From the NCBI RefSeq assembly GCF_018502385.1, contig NZ_CP075523.1:2418001-2482000 (forward strand): a stretch of DNA of 64,000 nt. Reading direction: 5' to 3'. Each line of letters opens with the position of its first letter. Positions within the stretch are counted from its first letter, which is position 1. Source of the DNA: Synechococcus sp. LA31 (GTDB taxonomy: Bacteria; Cyanobacteriota; Cyanobacteriia; PCC-6307; Cyanobiaceae). Shown one piece after another: positions 1-8,540 of this stretch. The translations under genes and the position numbers were made by a program. The notes beneath the pieces were generated by a model. That model did not search any database. It had not been told where the DNA came from and saw only the letters and a list, made by a program, of their open reading frames with translations.

Positions 1-47
1 TCAGTGAGCTCGGAAAGGTCGCGTTTGAAGTCGGTGAGATCGAGCAC
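1..47 (-). CDS. prfB: peptide chain release factor 2, N-terminal fragment (runs off left edge)
   Basis: Only the first 15 codons are in the window. Read on the minus strand from a GTG at 47, they give MLDLTDFKRDLSELT, which resembles the N-terminus of cyanobacterial RF2, the factor that releases peptides at UGA and UAA codons. The other two minus frames give unremarkable peptides and the frame used here stays open to the edge. It is divergent from the glutaredoxin gene with about 93 bases between starts, so that gap should hold both promoters. The fragment is very short, so the identification rests on this N-terminal pattern alone. Confidence 0.5.
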   Translation of the reverse strand, partial: MLDLTDFKRDLSELT

Positions 48-140
48 CGGCAGGTGTTGAACGTTGAATCGACCGTACCTAATGGCGAGCCTTGCAGTGA
101 CTTGCCGCTTCTAAGATCACCATCACCGAAGAGCGCCCTG

Positions 141-404
141 ATGGCGAACGTTGAGATCTACACCTGGCGTGCCTGTCCGTTTTGCGTTCGGGCGAAAGGG
201 CTGCTGGATCGCAAGGGTGTGACCTACACCGAATACGCCATCGACGGTGATGAAGCAGCCCGGGCTGAGATGGCAGCCAAGAGCGGCGGCCGGCGCAGCG
301 TGCCGCAGACCTTCATTAACGGTCAGCACGTGGGCGGCTGCGACGACCTGCATGCCCTGGAGCGCAGCGGTCAGCTCGATGCGCTGCTTGGAGCGGCCGC
401 TTGA
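141..404 (+). CDS. grxC: glutaredoxin 3 (dithiol, class I)
   Basis: An 87-aa glutathione-dependent disulfide reductase of the thioredoxin fold, acting in the cytosol. The active site CPFC is at residues 12-15, followed by the family-typical KGLL helix. A cis-proline segment (SVPQ) and the glutathione-binding GGCDDL turn follow near residues 58-72. The ATG at 141 was chosen because the frame upstream (open from 54) encodes a sequence unlike any glutaredoxin and would lengthen the protein by 29 residues. Its TGA overlaps the putative TTG start of the next gene, glutathione synthetase, so the two probably form an operon for glutathione synthesis and use. Confidence 0.95.
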   Translation: MANVEIYTWRACPFCVRAKGLLDRKGVTYTEYAIDGDEAARAEMAAKSGGRRSVPQTFINGQHVGGCDDLHALERSGQLDALLGAAA

Positions 405-1396
405 GCCTGATTGACCGTGGGCGTGAGCCCCAGTTGTTTGTGATCGATCCGATCGCACAACTTCGCCCCACCAAGGATTCCAGTGTTGCGCTGATGCAGG
501 CGGCCCAGAGGGCTGGTCAGCAGGTGTGGGTGTGCACGCCGGCTCAGTTGGCAGTGCGCGGCAGCGATCAGGCCCATGAGCCGATGGTGCTGGCCCAGCC
601 CATTCGGCTGGCCGATATCCGACCAACCGAGAGCGGTTGGGAACTGCCTGAACCCTGGTTTGAGGCGGAGCCATCGCGTTGGCTGCCGCTCACGGCCTTC
701 CCGCGGGTGTGGATGCGCAAAGACCCCCCCGTTGATGAGGCCTACCTCTACGCCACCCATTTGCTCGAGCTGGCAGAGCGCCAGGGGGTGCGCGTGCTCA
801 ATCGCCCCGCTTCACTGCGGGCCTGGAATGAGAAGCTCGGCGCCCTTCGCTGGAGCCATCTGATGGCGGCCAGCGTGGTGGGCAGCAACGTTGAGCACCT
901 GGCTGCCTTTGCCGCCGACCATGGAGAGGTGGTGCTGAAGCCCCTGGGCGGCAGGGCCGGTCAGGGTGTGGTGCGCAGCCATGCCGGCGCCCCTGGCTTC
1001 AAAGCGCTGTTGGAGCTGGTCACCAACCAGCAATCTCTGCCGGTGATGGTGCAGGCGTTTCTGCCGGCGGTCACGGCCGGCGACAAGCGCATCCTCCTGG
1101 TCAACGGTGAGCCCCTGGGTGCAGTGAACCGCAAACCGGCCCCCGGAGAATTCCGGAGCAACTTGGCGGTTGGCGGAGAGCCGGAAGCCACCGAGCTGAG
1201 CGATCAGGAACGCCGTATTTGCGCGGAACTGGCCCCGGCGCTTCAGGCGGAGGGGCTGTTTTTCGTGGGGATCGATGTGATCGGCGGCCGCCTCAGCGAG
1301 ATCAACGTGACCAGCCCCACAGGTGTGCGCGAAGTGGAGCGCTTGGGGGGCATCGCCCTGGCGGATCACACGATGTCGCGCCTGTTGGCGGCCTGA
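401..1396 (+). CDS. gshB: glutathione synthetase
   Basis: A 331-aa ATP-grasp ligase that joins gamma-glutamylcysteine and glycine in the last step of glutathione synthesis. It has the GshB-type N-terminal domain ([17 protein letters not shown]) and an ATP-grasp core with the glycine-rich loop [11 protein letters not shown]. The C-terminal metal/substrate segment [16 protein letters not shown] is also present. The start is a TTG at 401 that overlaps the grxC stop. A second in-frame TTG at 434 would remove 11 poorly conserved residues and cannot be excluded. Length is normal for bacterial GshB. Adjacency to a glutaredoxin supports the assignment. Confidence 0.95.
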   Translation: MSLIDRGREPQLFVIDPIAQLRPTKDSSVALMQAAQRAGQQVWVCTPAQLAVRGSDQAHEPMVLAQPIRLADIRPTESGWELPEPWFEAEPSRWLPLTAFPRVWMRKDPPVDEAYLYATHLLELAERQGVRVLNRPASLRAWNEKLGALRWSHLMAASVVGSNVEHLAAFAADHGEVVLKPLGGRAGQGVVRSHAGAPGFKALLELVTNQQSLPVMVQAFLPAVTAGDKRILLVNGEPLGAVNRKPAPGEFRSNLAVGGEPEATELSDQERRICAELAPALQAEGLFFVGIDVIGGRLSEINVTSPTGVREVERLGGIALADHTMSRLLAA

Positions 1397-1408
1397 GTCG
1401 AGCCCGAT

Positions 1409-1723
1409 TCAGCGTTGTTTGGCTCGCAGCGCCAGCAGCCCCAGGCTGAATCCGGCGGGTGAGAGCCCCAGGGCGAAGGCCATTCCGCACTGAAGGGTGT
1501 AATCAGGTAAGCCAGTGGGTTGATCGCTGAATAGTGGTGCGCTGACGAGCGCCGCGGCGGCGAAGGTCAGCGCAAACCCCAGGAGCGCCAGGCCCAGGAA
1601 CATCAGGGGATTGCGCCGGTTGCGCCGGGCCTTGAAGACGAGGAACCCAGCGATGCTGGCCGCGGCGATGGCCAGGCCGATCACAGCGCCGAATAGGCCG
1701 CTGAGCACTAGGACGAGCCCCAT
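1409..1723 (-). CDS. small membrane protein of unknown function
   Basis: A 104-aa protein with about three hydrophobic segments (residues 3-28, 40-63 and 78-98) and a basic loop KARRNRRN near residues 31-38, which fits a small inner- or thylakoid-membrane protein with the loop on the cytoplasmic side. I do not recognise a family. It lies convergent to gshB and downstream of the ion channel gene on the same strand, 36 bases away, so it may be the last gene of the menF-channel transcript. Confidence 0.6.
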   Translation of the reverse strand: MGLVLVLSGLFGAVIGLAIAAASIAGFLVFKARRNRRNPLMFLGLALLGFALTFAAAALVSAPLFSDQPTGLPDYTLQCGMAFALGLSPAGFSLGLLALRAKQR

Positions 1724-1759
1724 GAGGTTTGCGGATCCGGCTCGCGCCTGGTGTTGGGT

Positions 1760-2584
1760 TTAGTGCTTGGTGAGGTCCGCACCACAGTGCGGACAGGGGT
1801 TGGTGTTGGATGGGCGCCTCTGGCGTTGCGCCTCCTGCAGGCTGGCGGTCACGATCCCTGTTGGCACCGCAATGATGCTGTATCCCAGCAGCATCACCAG
1901 GGAGGCCACGAAGCGGCCCAGGGTGGTCACCGGGGCGACATCGCCGTAGCCCACGGTGGTGATCGTGACGATCGCCCAGTAGATCCCCACCGGGATGCTG
2001 GTGAAGCCGCTGCGCTCACCCTCGATCACATACATCAGCGTGCCGATCAGCACCACCAGGGCCACGATCGTGAGCAGAAACACGCTGATCTTGCGCCGGC
2101 TGGCGATCAGGGCCTGGCGCAGCACCTCCGCCTCATCGAGGTAGGAGCCCAGCTTGAGGATCCTGAACACCCGCAGCAGCCGCAGCACCCGCACGATCAG
2201 CAATGACTGAGCGGCAGGAATGCCCAAGGTGAGCAGCGGCGGCAGGCTCGACACCAGATCCACCAGCCCGAAGAAGCTGCGGGCGTAGCGCCAGGGCTGG
2301 TTGCTGCAGAGCAAGCGCAGCAGATATTCCAGGCTGAACAGAGCGGAGAACAGCAGCTCGCACGGCTCAAACAGCAGGCGGTACTGGCCCCGGAGGCGTG
2401 GATCGCTTTCCAGGGCCACCAGAACCACACTGAGCAGAATCCCGATCAGCAGGGCCAGATCAAAGCGGCGGCCTGCTGGGGTATCGGCTTCAAAGATGAT
2501 CCGCTCCAGCTTCTGGCGTCCCACCCAACGGCGGATCGCCAGGGCTAACACCACGAGCCCGGCCAGAAGTCCGACAGACGTCAC
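1760..2584 (-). CDS. voltage-gated-type potassium / ion channel (single 6-TM subunit)
   Basis: A protein of about 274 aa with the 6-TM ion-transport architecture. Visible parts are an arginine-rich S4 helix (RVLRLLRVFRILKLGSYL), a pore helix and the potassium selectivity filter TVGYGD, then S6. The C-terminus carries one CPHC pair (PCPHCGADL), perhaps half of a metal ribbon. The open frame extends to 2686, but that would overlap menF by 106 bases. A GTG at 2584 overlaps the menF stop as GTGA and gives a more natural N-terminus, so I chose it. Translational coupling to menF is therefore likely. The physiological ion and gating cannot be told from the sequence. Confidence 0.85.
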   Translation of the reverse strand: MTSVGLLAGLVVLALAIRRWVGRQKLERIIFEADTPAGRRFDLALLIGILLSVVLVALESDPRLRGQYRLLFEPCELLFSALFSLEYLLRLLCSNQPWRYARSFFGLVDLVSSLPPLLTLGIPAAQSLLIVRVLRLLRVFRILKLGSYLDEAEVLRQALIASRRKISVFLLTIVALVVLIGTLMYVIEGERSGFTSIPVGIYWAIVTITTVGYGDVAPVTTLGRFVASLVMLLGYSIIAVPTGIVTASLQEAQRQRRPSNTNPCPHCGADLTKH

Positions 2585-3984
2585 GGCTGGCTGGCGTGCC
2601 CCACGCAGGGCAGATCCAGTTGTTGTTGGAGCACGCCCAGCTTCAGGGCCACTTCGGCAAGCTCCCGCTCCACAGCAGAACCGCACACCAGTCCAGCGCC
2701 GGCGGTGAGCTCCAGCCGCTGGCCTTGCAGGCTGCCGCTGCGGATCGCGACCCGTAGTTCGGTGTCACCTTCGCTATCGATCCAGCCAATGGGTGCGGCG
2801 TAGTGGCCGCGTTCAAAGGGCTCGAGGCTGCGCAGCGCGGCCATGGCCTGGCGTCGCGGCAGACCTGCTACCGCGGGTGTGGGGTGCAGCGCGGCCGCGA
2901 TCGCGAGCGGCAGCTGATCGCCCAGCGGGCTGGTGATAGGAGTGTGCAGATGAACCAGCTGGCCGTGGCGCGCCAGTCTTGGGTGGCGGGGCCGCCGCGG
3001 GCTCAGGCCCGCCTCTTGCAGCACCGATGTGATGGCTTCTACGACCAGTTCGTGCTCACGGCGGTCTTTGTCTGAGTGGAGCAGCTGCTCTGCATCTGTG
3101 TCCACTGGTGCGGTGCCAGCCAGGGCATCGCTGCGCAACTGGCCCTGACGCACGGTGAGCAACCGCTCTGGTGAGGCGCCGACCAAGGCGGATCCGCTGG
3201 CCTGCTGCCAGAGGAAACGGCAGCTGCCGGGTTGGCGTTGGCGCAGTTGTGCCAGCAGCTGTAGCGGATCAAGCGGTTGGGCTAGGTGCAACTGCTGGCG
3301 CACCGCCAGCACCAACTTGCGCAGCTCTCCGCCCTCCACCAGGTCCAGGCCCCGCTCCACCACGGAGCGATAGCCCTCCTGCCAAGCGGAGCTGCGCAGG
3401 ATGGCGGGCCCGGGGGCATCGCCTTGCTGGGCCGAGGGATCAGCTGGTAGAGCCGTCAGGCGTTGGGCCTGCTCCCAGAGCTCTTCCGCCAGGGAGCGGG
3501 CGCTCACGTCGCCGCCGAGGGTGCGCTGCAGCCGCAGCCAGCAGTGCCGCCCCTGGCGACTCAGCTGCCAGCGGGGCAGGACGGCCTGCACTCCGGGCAC
3601 GCCATCACCCTCTTGCAGAGGGCTGTCGAAAAAAGAAAAGGCCAGTAGCACCCGCGGCCTCGCCAGCGGCGGGCAGGGTTGCGGGGCCGCCAGGCGCCCC
3701 AGGCTCACGGCGCTGAAGCGTTGGGCGAGTTCAAAGCGGCGCGGGCCACTCAGGTCCAGGCTGTTGCAGCGGCCGCTGGCGGCCAGACAGAGCCCCGGGG
3801 CGCTGTCCCACAGGAACCGAAAGCGCTCGCCCTGTTCCAGCTGGCTCAGCAGAGCCATCGGATCGCGGCCCGCCAGCGGAATCGCCAGGCTGAGCACGCC
3901 ATCTCCCTCCAGCAGGCGGGCGCCATCGGAGGCAGCCGCCAGCAGATCGCTGAAGCTGGTTGTGACGCTGGATGGAGCCTGCAC
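2581..3984 (-). CDS. menF: isochorismate synthase (menaquinone/phylloquinone type)
   Basis: A chorismate-utilising enzyme of about 467 aa that converts chorismate to isochorismate, the entry step to phylloquinone in photosystem I. The C-terminal chorismate-binding domain shows LVGASPERLL and the closing motif AGLVCGSAVERELAEVALK. The open frame starts at 4074, but its first 30 residues would lie opposite the conserved N-terminus of menA. I chose the GTG at 3984, just before VQAPSSVTTSFSDLL. It is divergent from menA, with the rest of the pathway (menC, menE) on the other strand, and it overlaps the channel gene by 4 bases. Confidence 0.92.
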   Translation of the reverse strand: MQAPSSVTTSFSDLLAAASDGARLLEGDGVLSLAIPLAGRDPMALLSQLEQGERFRFLWDSAPGLCLAASGRCNSLDLSGPRRFELAQRFSAVSLGRLAAPQPCPPLARPRVLLAFSFFDSPLQEGDGVPGVQAVLPRWQLSRQGRHCWLRLQRTLGGDVSARSLAEELWEQAQRLTALPADPSAQQGDAPGPAILRSSAWQEGYRSVVERGLDLVEGGELRKLVLAVRQQLHLAQPLDPLQLLAQLRQRQPGSCRFLWQQASGSALVGASPERLLTVRQGQLRSDALAGTAPVDTDAEQLLHSDKDRREHELVVEAITSVLQEAGLSPRRPRHPRLARHGQLVHLHTPITSPLGDQLPLAIAAALHPTPAVAGLPRRQAMAALRSLEPFERGHYAAPIGWIDSEGDTELRVAIRSGSLQGQRLELTAGAGLVCGSAVERELAEVALKLGVLQQQLDLPCVGHASQP

Positions 3985-4997
3985 CCGAAGCGGGCAGAAG
4001 CGGCTGCTCAAATGTATGGGCCTTGCAGCGTCGCCAGTTGCCCCTGCCCGCGTCCGAGCCTCAGGTCGTCGCAAGCCTTCATGCCGATCCGGCTCAGCGG
4101 CGCCGGCTGTGGAAGGCCGCCATCAAATGGCCGATGTACTCGGTGGCGATGATGCCGGTGCTGCTGGCAGCCGGTTGGCGGGCTGGGCAGGGTTTGTCGG
4201 TGCGACTGGATCAGTTGCTGCTGTTTCTCTTGGCGGCGGTGTTGCTGCTGGCCTGGGAAAACCTCGCCAACGATGTGTTCGATGCCGATACGGGTGTGGA
4301 CACCCAAGGCAAACCCCATTCGGTTGTGAATCTCACCGGCCGGCGCGATCGCGTCTCACTGCTGGCCAACGGTGCGTTGCTGCTGGGGCTGCTCTTGATG
4401 GCTGTGGTGGCGCTGCGCAGTAGCTCTGCCGTACTCGCCCTCGTGCTCGCTTGCTGCGGTATTGGCTATGCCTACCAAGGCCCACCGCTGCGCCTGGGTT
4501 ATCGCGGCCTGGGCGAGCCCCTTTGCTGGATCGCCTTTGGCCCCCTGGCTACTGCAGCGGCCCTGCTGGCTTTGGCGCCTGCTGGAACAGGGGTGGTGCC
4601 CTGGTGGGCAGCGTTGCAGCTGGGCAGTGGCCCGGCCGTGGCTACCACGTTGGTGCTGTTCTGCTCTCACTTCCATCAGGTGGAGGAAGACGCCGCCCAC
4701 GGCAAGCGTTCGCCGGTGGTGCGCCTGGGCACCGGGGCGGCCGCAGCGTTGATCCCTTGGTTTGTGGCGGCTGCGCTGGCCCTGGAGTGGGCGCCGGTGC
4801 TGGTGCACCAATGGCCGCTCACGGCCCTGCTGGGTGCCATTGGGGTCCCGCCCGCCCAGGCGCTGATCCGCTTGCTTCGCCAGCACCACCGGGCGCCGGA
4901 GCGGATCGTGGCCAGCAAGTTTTTGGCGTTGCGGTTTCAGGCCCTCAATGGCCTTGGTCTGGCGGCAGGCTTGGCCTTGGGCCGCTGGCTGGGATGA
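3972..4997 (+). CDS. menA: 2-carboxy-1,4-naphthoquinone phytyltransferase (UbiA family)
   Basis: A membrane prenyltransferase that attaches the phytyl chain to the naphthoquinone ring. It has multiple hydrophobic segments and the UbiA aspartate motif NDVFDADTGVD (about residue 95), with a second acidic motif HFHQVEEDAAHGKRS. The conserved MenA opening is WKAAIKWPMYS. The ATG at 3972 is the longest choice and would overlap the menF start by 13 bases. TTG codons at 4023 or 4038 are closer to the usual N-terminal length and may be the real start. The stop overlaps the menC start as ATGA. Confidence 0.93.
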   Translation: MEPAPEAGRSGCSNVWALQRRQLPLPASEPQVVASLHADPAQRRRLWKAAIKWPMYSVAMMPVLLAAGWRAGQGLSVRLDQLLLFLLAAVLLLAWENLANDVFDADTGVDTQGKPHSVVNLTGRRDRVSLLANGALLLGLLLMAVVALRSSSAVLALVLACCGIGYAYQGPPLRLGYRGLGEPLCWIAFGPLATAAALLALAPAGTGVVPWWAALQLGSGPAVATTLVLFCSHFHQVEEDAAHGKRSPVVRLGTGAAAALIPWFVAAALALEWAPVLVHQWPLTALLGAIGVPPAQALIRLLRQHHRAPERIVASKFLALRFQALNGLGLAAGLALGRWLG

Positions 4998-5971
4998 GCG
5001 CCGAGGGCCTGCTGCAGCTGAGCTGGCGCCCCTATCGCTTTGTGCTGCCCCGCAGCTTGATCACCAGTCGTGGGGATCTGGTGGTGCGCAGCGGTTGGCT
5101 GCTGCGGCTGGTCGGTGCGGATGCGGCACCCGCCTGGGGGGAGGTGGCCGCACCGTTGCTGCAGCCACCCGATCCCGCCTTGGCCGCGGCTGTGGCTGCA
5201 TTGCCGGCTGAGCTCGAGCGTGAGGCGCTGGAGCAGCGGCTCCTGCAGCTGCCGATGCCGTTGGCGTGTGGGTTGGGGATGGCCCTGGCCGAACTGGATG
5301 GCTTGGGTTCGGCGGCTCACGGTGGTTGGCGTCAAGCTCCGCCTTCCGCTTGGTTGTTGCCAGCTGGAGCAGCCGCTCTCGCTGTGCTCGATCAGGTGCT
5401 CAATGCTGATGGGTGTTCATTCGCCTTCAAGTGGAAGGTGGCGGCTTTGGCCGATGGCCTGGAGCGGGAGCTGTTGGAGGCGCTCCTGCAACGTTTGCCC
5501 GCTTCTGCGCGATTGCGCCTGGATGCCAATGGTGGCTGGAACCGGCTTACGGCCAGCCGCTGGGCTGATCGCCTCAGCCAAGACGGACGGCTCGACTGGT
5601 TGGAGCAGCCCCTCCCTGCTGCAGACCTGGAAGGGTTGCAGGCGGTGGCGGCCCGGCTGCCGGTGGCCCTAGATGAATCACTGCCACTGCTCTCCTCCCA
5701 GCAGTGGCAGGCCTGGCGGGGATGGCTGGTGCGCAGGCCCCTGCAGGAGGGCGATCCTCGCCCCCTGCTGCAGGCGCTGCAGGCTGGGGTGCCGCGCCAG
5801 ATGATCAGCACAGCCTTTGAAACCGGCATTGGCCGCCGCTTCGTGGAGCATCTCGCTGCGCTGCAGGCAGATGGGCCGACCCCCTGCGCCCCTGGCCTGG
5901 CTCCAGGCTGGCGCCCGGAGGGAGCCTTGTTTGCCACAGATCCCGAACGGGTGTGGGAGGCCGCGCTGTGA
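4994..5971 (+). CDS. menC: o-succinylbenzoate synthase
   Basis: A 325-aa enolase-superfamily dehydratase making o-succinylbenzoate in phylloquinone synthesis. Signature elements in order: FKWKV with the catalytic Lys, the metal ligand in RLDANGGW, DWLEQPL with the second carboxylate, and ALDES with the third. The C-terminal barrel segment TAFETGIGRR is also present. The open frame continues upstream inside menA, but the ATG at 4994 overlaps the menA stop and gives a typical N-terminus (MSAEGLLQLSWRPY). The stop overlaps the GTG of menE, so menA-menC-menE should be one translationally coupled operon. Confidence 0.95.
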   Translation: MSAEGLLQLSWRPYRFVLPRSLITSRGDLVVRSGWLLRLVGADAAPAWGEVAAPLLQPPDPALAAAVAALPAELEREALEQRLLQLPMPLACGLGMALAELDGLGSAAHGGWRQAPPSAWLLPAGAAALAVLDQVLNADGCSFAFKWKVAALADGLERELLEALLQRLPASARLRLDANGGWNRLTASRWADRLSQDGRLDWLEQPLPAADLEGLQAVAARLPVALDESLPLLSSQQWQAWRGWLVRRPLQEGDPRPLLQALQAGVPRQMISTAFETGIGRRFVEHLAALQADGPTPCAPGLAPGWRPEGALFATDPERVWEAAL

Positions 5972-7185
5972 GCAAGCCGTTGCTCCTGCTGGCTGATGGC
6001 GATCGCCGCACCTTGGCGACAAGGCTGGAGCAGGCCTGGCGCGATGGCTGCACCACGGCGATCACCACGCCGCAGGAGGCCGCGTTGCTGGCGGCGGCAC
6101 TTCCCGCTGAGGTGGATCCGGCTTGGGGTGCGGCGGTGGTGCTGGGAACGGGCGGCAGCAGCGGCGGACGGCGCTGGTGCCTGCAGCCCCTGGCGCATCT
6201 GCAGCTGGCCGTGGATGCCACAGCCCACTGGCTACGCGAAATACACCTCGATCCGGCCAGGCTGGAGCTGTTCAATCCCTTGCCGTTGCAGCATGTGAGC
6301 GGCTTGATGCCGCTGCTGCGGGCTCGCCGTTGGGGTGCTGTGCTGCATTGGCTCTCGCCCGAGCAAATGCGCCAGCCGGAGTGCTTGCCACCTGCCCAGG
6401 GTGAGGCCGTGATCTCGCTGGTGCCCATTCAGCTGCAGCGCTTACTGGAGAGCCAGGCAGGTCAGCGCTGGCTGGCGGACTTCAGCGTGATTTGGGTGGG
6501 CGGAGCTGCGTTGCCTGCGGCATTAGCCCAGCAGTGCCGGCGGCTGGGGCTGCGGCTGGCTCCTTGTTATGGCAGCACTGAAACGGGCGCGATGGTGGCA
6601 GCACTGGCGCCTCACCAGTTTCTGGCGGGAACCGCCGGCTGCGGCCATCCCATGCCCCATGCCCAGCTGCGTCTCGATTCCAGCAGCGGTGCCTTGCAGA
6701 TCAAGGCGCCAAGCCTTGGTTTGGGTTGTCTGCAGGCAGGCCAGCTTCAGCCCTTGCCGCTTCACCAGGGCTGGTGGAGCAGTGGTGATCGTGCCAGGCT
6801 CACAGCGGATGGCTGGCACCTGGAGGGCCGCCTCGATGGCGCCATTCAGAGCGGGGCTGAAACCGTGTTCCCCGACCAGGTGGAGCAGCGCCTGCTGGCC
6901 TTGAGCCGCTCGGTGTCTCTGCCGTTGGCGGAGTTGCTGCTGCTGCCGGAGCCCGATCCATTGTGGGGGGAGCGCCTGGTGGCGCTGGTGAAACCGGCAG
7001 CTGTTGGGGCCGATGCTGCACAGGATCTTTTGGCTGCTCTGGCCGCCTTGGCTCTGGAGCTCCCCCCCAGCCAGCGGCCGCGGCGATGGCTGCTCTGCCC
7101 TGCCCTGGAGCGCACGGCCTTGGGGAAATGGGAGCGGGGCCGGTGGCGCGGTTGGCTGGTGTCACAGGCTGCAGCAACTCCCTGA
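5968..7185 (+). CDS. menE: o-succinylbenzoate-CoA ligase
   Basis: A 405-aa adenylate-forming ligase that activates o-succinylbenzoate with CoA. The ATP-binding loop GTGGSSGGRRW is near residue 60, the A5 motif is CYGSTETGAM, and the W(W)SSGDRARL and GRLDGAIQSGAE hinge motifs follow. The terminal catalytic lysine lies in ALGKWERG. It is shorter than typical AMP ligases, as MenE usually is in picocyanobacteria. The GTG at 5968 forms a GTGA overlap with menC. MenD, MenB and MenH are not in this window. Confidence 0.94.
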   Translation: MSKPLLLLADGDRRTLATRLEQAWRDGCTTAITTPQEAALLAAALPAEVDPAWGAAVVLGTGGSSGGRRWCLQPLAHLQLAVDATAHWLREIHLDPARLELFNPLPLQHVSGLMPLLRARRWGAVLHWLSPEQMRQPECLPPAQGEAVISLVPIQLQRLLESQAGQRWLADFSVIWVGGAALPAALAQQCRRLGLRLAPCYGSTETGAMVAALAPHQFLAGTAGCGHPMPHAQLRLDSSSGALQIKAPSLGLGCLQAGQLQPLPLHQGWWSSGDRARLTADGWHLEGRLDGAIQSGAETVFPDQVEQRLLALSRSVSLPLAELLLLPEPDPLWGERLVALVKPAAVGADAAQDLLAALAALALELPPSQRPRRWLLCPALERTALGKWERGRWRGWLVSQAAATP

Positions 7186-7218
7186 CAAGGTCCGGCATCG
7201 CCGCTAGAGCGGGTGGGA

Positions 7219-7515
7219 ATGGATCACCGGTGGATGAGCAACAGCGATTGGAGTGCTCTTGACCTCACCGAGGTGAGCAACAAGAAGCTGGCGGCGGGGC
7301 TATTGGGAATTTTTCTCGGATCCTTTGGGATCCATAAATTCGTGCTCGGCTACACCAAGGCGGGTTTGATCATGCTGCTGCTCACCGTGCTCACCTGCGG
7401 TGTTGCAGGGTTTGTGATGGGTGTGATCGGTTTAATTGAGGGAATTATCTATCTCACTCAAACGCCCCAAGAGTTCAAGGCCACTTACCTCGAGGGTCGC
7501 AAGGAGTGGTTCTGA
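7219..7515 (+). CDS. TM2 domain membrane protein
   Basis: A protein of about 98 aa with a soluble N-terminal third and the TM2 domain: a first helix with GIFLGSFGIHKFVLGYTKAG and a second helix CGVAGFVMGVIGLIEGIIYL. The family is a widespread two-helix membrane module of unknown biochemical role. Starts are possible at the GTG 7213, ATG 7219 and ATG 7234. ATG 7219 follows a GGGTGGGA purine stretch. It lies 33 bases after menE, so it may be co-transcribed with the phylloquinone genes, but nothing in it suggests a role there. Confidence 0.85.
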   Translation: MDHRWMSNSDWSALDLTEVSNKKLAAGLLGIFLGSFGIHKFVLGYTKAGLIMLLLTVLTCGVAGFVMGVIGLIEGIIYLTQTPQEFKATYLEGRKEWF

Positions 7516-7730
7516 GGGTGGCACAGGGTCGCCGGTTCGCCGTGCTGTTGTTGGTGTTGGCGGCTGGGATGAGTGCAACCGTTAGCCATGGCAGTGTTCA
7601 GGCCGGCTTTCATCCCTTTGCACTGTTGGCATCGCTGTTGCCGCTGCAGTTGGCTGCTCTGTTGTGGTGTTTGGCGTCTACAGGGGCTTCACCCCGCCTT
7701 GCAGCGATGAGGCCTCCAGCCAGCGATTGA
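7506..7730 (+). CDS. possible small membrane protein (uncertain)
   Basis: A 74-aa open frame with a GTG-rich start region that overlaps the TM2 gene by 10 bases and the menI-like gene on the opposite strand by 53 bases. Residues 10-30 and 40-62 are hydrophobic, which would fit a two-helix membrane peptide. The last 15 codons are antisense to the menI-like C-terminus and look less protein-like. I do not recognise it, and it may be spurious. Confidence 0.3.
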   Translation: MVLRVAQGRRFAVLLLVLAAGMSATVSHGSVQAGFHPFALLASLLPLQLAALLWCLASTGASPRLAAMRPPASD

Positions 7731-8127
7731 TGGAGGCGGGCAGTTCTCGGCGCACGCGTTCCTGGCTGCTGATGGCCAGATGCCGGGTGAGTGCTGTGGC
7801 TGCCGGAGCGCCATCGCTGCTGAAGCGATAGCTCACTTCAAAGCAGCCAGGATTCAGTCGCCGAGGTTCCAGCGCGATCGCCAGTGGATCACCGCACACC
7901 AGGGGCCGCAGGAAATCGGCATTGCAATGCACGATCGGAAGTGCCACCTCCAGGCAAACACCAGGACCCGGAAAGATTTCCGCAGGTGGAATGCCGAAAC
8001 GCTCCAAGCTTTCCTCGTAGGCCTCGTGGCACCAGTGCAAGAGCTGCGGAAAGTGCATGACGCCGGCGGCATCGGTGTCGCCGAAGCGCACGGTGCGGCA
8101 GAGCAGCAGCCAGGTGTCGGGGTTCAT
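7678..8127 (-). CDS. menI: 1,4-dihydroxy-2-naphthoyl-CoA hydrolase-type hotdog thioesterase
   Basis: A 149-aa 4-hydroxybenzoyl-CoA-thioesterase-like protein. The motif VRFGDTDAAGVMHFPQLL near residue 13 carries the catalytic Asp of this hotdog subfamily. In cyanobacteria and plants, members of this family hydrolyse DHNA-CoA before MenA acts, and its place beside menA, menC and menE fits that role. The frame is open to 8286, but the ATG at 8127 overlaps the stop of the upstream DUF2752 gene as ATGA and gives the expected N-terminus (MNPDTWLLLCRTVRF). The function is inferred from family and context; another acyl-CoA thioesterase is possible. Confidence 0.85.
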   Translation of the reverse strand: MNPDTWLLLCRTVRFGDTDAAGVMHFPQLLHWCHEAYEESLERFGIPPAEIFPGPGVCLEVALPIVHCNADFLRPLVCGDPLAIALEPRRLNPGCFEVSYRFSSDGAPAATALTRHLAISSQERVRRELPASINRWLEASSLQGGVKPL

Positions 8128-8489
8128 GGCGCAGTCGCGGAGGGGAAGGCGGCTATCCCTTGCCAACTGAGGGCTAGCCGCAGGGCCCAGTAGGCGAGCA
8201 GGGTGGCGAGGCCCCAGCTCAGGATTGAGGGCTTCGGCGGCCGGGGCAGAAGCGCACCAGTGCGAAGCGCCGTGATCGACCACCAAAGCAGGGCTGCAGC
8301 CATCAGCGGACCGAAGGCATGCAACTGGAGCGAGCCGGCCAGATCACCGCTCAGTGCTGCACTGGTGGCACGGCTCAAAAAGCAGGTGGGGCAGGGAACG
8401 CCGGTGAGTGCCCGCAGCGGGCACGACCAACCTGGCAGCGCCGGATGGAGCCCCTTCAGCCACAGGTAGCCCGTCAGGCTGAGCGGCAC
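8124..8489 (-). CDS. DUF2752 membrane protein
   Basis: A 121-aa protein with three hydrophobic segments and the DUF2752 signature, a CP-x-C/G-x4-R element, here CPLRALTGVPCPTCFLSRA. The function of the family is unknown. It sits upstream of the menI-like gene with a 4-base overlap, so the two are translationally coupled. Genomic linkage alone gives no function. Confidence 0.75.
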   Translation of the reverse strand: MPLSLTGYLWLKGLHPALPGWSCPLRALTGVPCPTCFLSRATSAALSGDLAGSLQLHAFGPLMAAALLWWSITALRTGALLPRPPKPSILSWGLATLLAYWALRLALSWQGIAAFPSATAP

Positions 8490-8540
8490 TAAAACGCCAG
8501 CGTGATGAAGTCGGCGAAGGAAGCGATTCAGAGCCGCTGA

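Noticed and set aside
4014-4074. menF N-terminus extended to ATG at 4074
   Set aside because: Its first 30 residues are antisense to the conserved start of menA and do not look like MenF.
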